Shown here piece by piece: positions 62,979 through 63,435 of a stretch of DNA of 63,435 bases. The number at the start of each line of letters is the position of its first letter. The stretch's first letter is position 1. The DNA is from Candidatus Binataceae bacterium (GTDB taxonomy: Bacteria; Desulfobacterota; Binatia; Binatales; Binataceae). The notes beneath the pieces are model-generated. The model did not search any database. It saw only the letters and a list, made by a program, of their open reading frames with translations, and was not told the DNA's origin. Both the position numbers and the translations under genes were made by a program. The stretch spans positions 1 through 63,435 of the forward strand of contig JASHOJ010000143.1 in assembly GCA_030041155.1 (NCBI GenBank), read 5' to 3'.

Positions 62979-63236
62979 ATGGGCGATGAAAAAGATCGGT
63001 TGGGCGACAAACTTCGCGATATGGAAGCGGGCAGAGAGGCTGAATGGGCGCACAAGCGCGATCAGGAAATTCTCGCGAAACTAAAGTCCAAGCTGTCCGC
63101 GGATTCCAAATGTCCCACCTGCAATCAGCAGCTTCGCGAGCGCCCGGACTCGGCGGTCAGGATGCTTGCGTGTCCCAATGGGCACGGAGCATGGCTTGAT
63201 GCCGAGACGATGAAGCAGCTATTGCAGAAGAAGTGA
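62979..63236 (+). CDS. TFIIB-type zinc-ribbon protein
   Basis: The 85-residue product has a charged coiled-coil-like N-terminal half (about 1-42) and a zinc ribbon CPTCNQQL...CPNGHGAWLD (about 45-74), the pattern of zf-TFIIB family proteins, ending in an MKQLL helix. The gene follows the FmdB-type gene by nine bases, so they are probably co-transcribed. Its role is unknown. Confidence 0.8.
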   Translation: MGDEKDRLGDKLRDMEAGREAEWAHKRDQEILAKLKSKLSADSKCPTCNQQLRERPDSAVRMLACPNGHGAWLDAETMKQLLQKK

Positions 63237-63375
63237 CCCCGAGTTTCGCAAATTCCTCGCTGTAGCTCACTCAGACCTGTAAATAAGGTCGACTTATGTT
63301 ATCGATGCTGTTCGATCAGTACTGTTTCTTGACAGTTGAATGGGCTCAATCTAATTCAAGAGTTGGTGATATCTC

Positions 63376-63435
63376 ATGTATCTGCACTTCGGGGTAACGC
63401 TTGCTCTAACGGTGATCGGCATCGGATTTGTGGCG
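63376..63435 (+). CDS. Possible CDS start, truncated by window edge
   Basis: An ATG at 63376 opens a frame to the window end coding for a hydrophobic start (MYLHFGVTLALTVIGIGFVA), like a signal peptide or membrane helix. The 139 bases upstream are AT-rich and hold no gene. Only 20 codons are visible, so the call is tentative. Confidence 0.35.
   Translation, partial: MYLHFGVTLALTVIGIGFVA

Overview
The window is a gene-dense, GC-rich chromosomal segment from a Gram-negative bacterium. Evidence for the cell type is a lipid A acyltransferase-like protein, a PBP1B-type class A penicillin-binding protein, a Tat-exported oxidoreductase subunit and several secreted or lipoprotein precursors. The gene string rpsF-priB-rpsR-DUF2232-rplI and the set of DUF1329, amidohydrolase-2, cyclase and TetR genes recall uncultured soil lineages such as Candidatus Binatota or deltaproteobacterial relatives. 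That placement is inference; no rRNA is present. I see no phage, insertion sequence or CRISPR array. Layout. 1-3675: gatA (cut by the window edge), gatC, yraN and serS, separated by copies of a dispersed intergenic repeat. 3854-9405: a phosphate regulon, pstC-pstA-pstB-phoU-phoB-phoR, with a candidate PhoB box in front and no pstS. 9464-12651: tRNA-Arg(ACG), a structured non-coding stretch, a stand-alone receiver convergent with a PAS histidine kinase, and two exported proteins. 12847-16395: a 2OG-Fe(II) oxygenase, an esterase, and a TetR gene divergent from a methyltransferase across a 34-bp near-palindrome. 16446-24148: the minus-strand purine block purB-purC-purS-purQ-purL-purF, with dut upstream. 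24263-31337: a GNAT-like gene, then an ECF sigma factor/anti-sigma pair translationally coupled to a WtpB-like permease, divergent from a bufferin-type RiPP operon (secreted Cys-rich precursor BufA, DUF692 MNIO enzyme BufB, DUF2063 partner BufC), then a second GNAT-like gene. 31388-37169: two membrane proteins, a PaoABC-like molybdenum hydroxylase in the order FeS-Mo-FAD, a Cys-rich mini-protein and a bicupin. 37297-41706: DUF1329 protein, TetR, amidohydrolase and a cyclase with a lysine-rich head. 41867-45379: the ribosomal operon and a GST. 45441-53809: a zinc-ribbon protein, glgC, an acyltransferase, a CPBP protease, an SDR, two GDP-mannose pathway genes and an adenosine-specific kinase. 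53898-63435: PBP, Vgb-type propeller, SDR, Tam-like methyltransferase, isoaspartyl peptidase, ArnT-like transferase, three small genes and a truncated ORF. The most interesting system is the bufferin locus. Characterised bufferins are copper-binding peptides whose cysteines are converted to thiooxazoles by the MNIO enzyme. Here the precursor shares an intergenic region with an ECF sigma/anti-sigma pair, and the anti-sigma factor has a periplasmic domain with Cys, Met and His residues. This suggests a metal- or envelope-stress circuit in which the sigma factor switches on the peptide.
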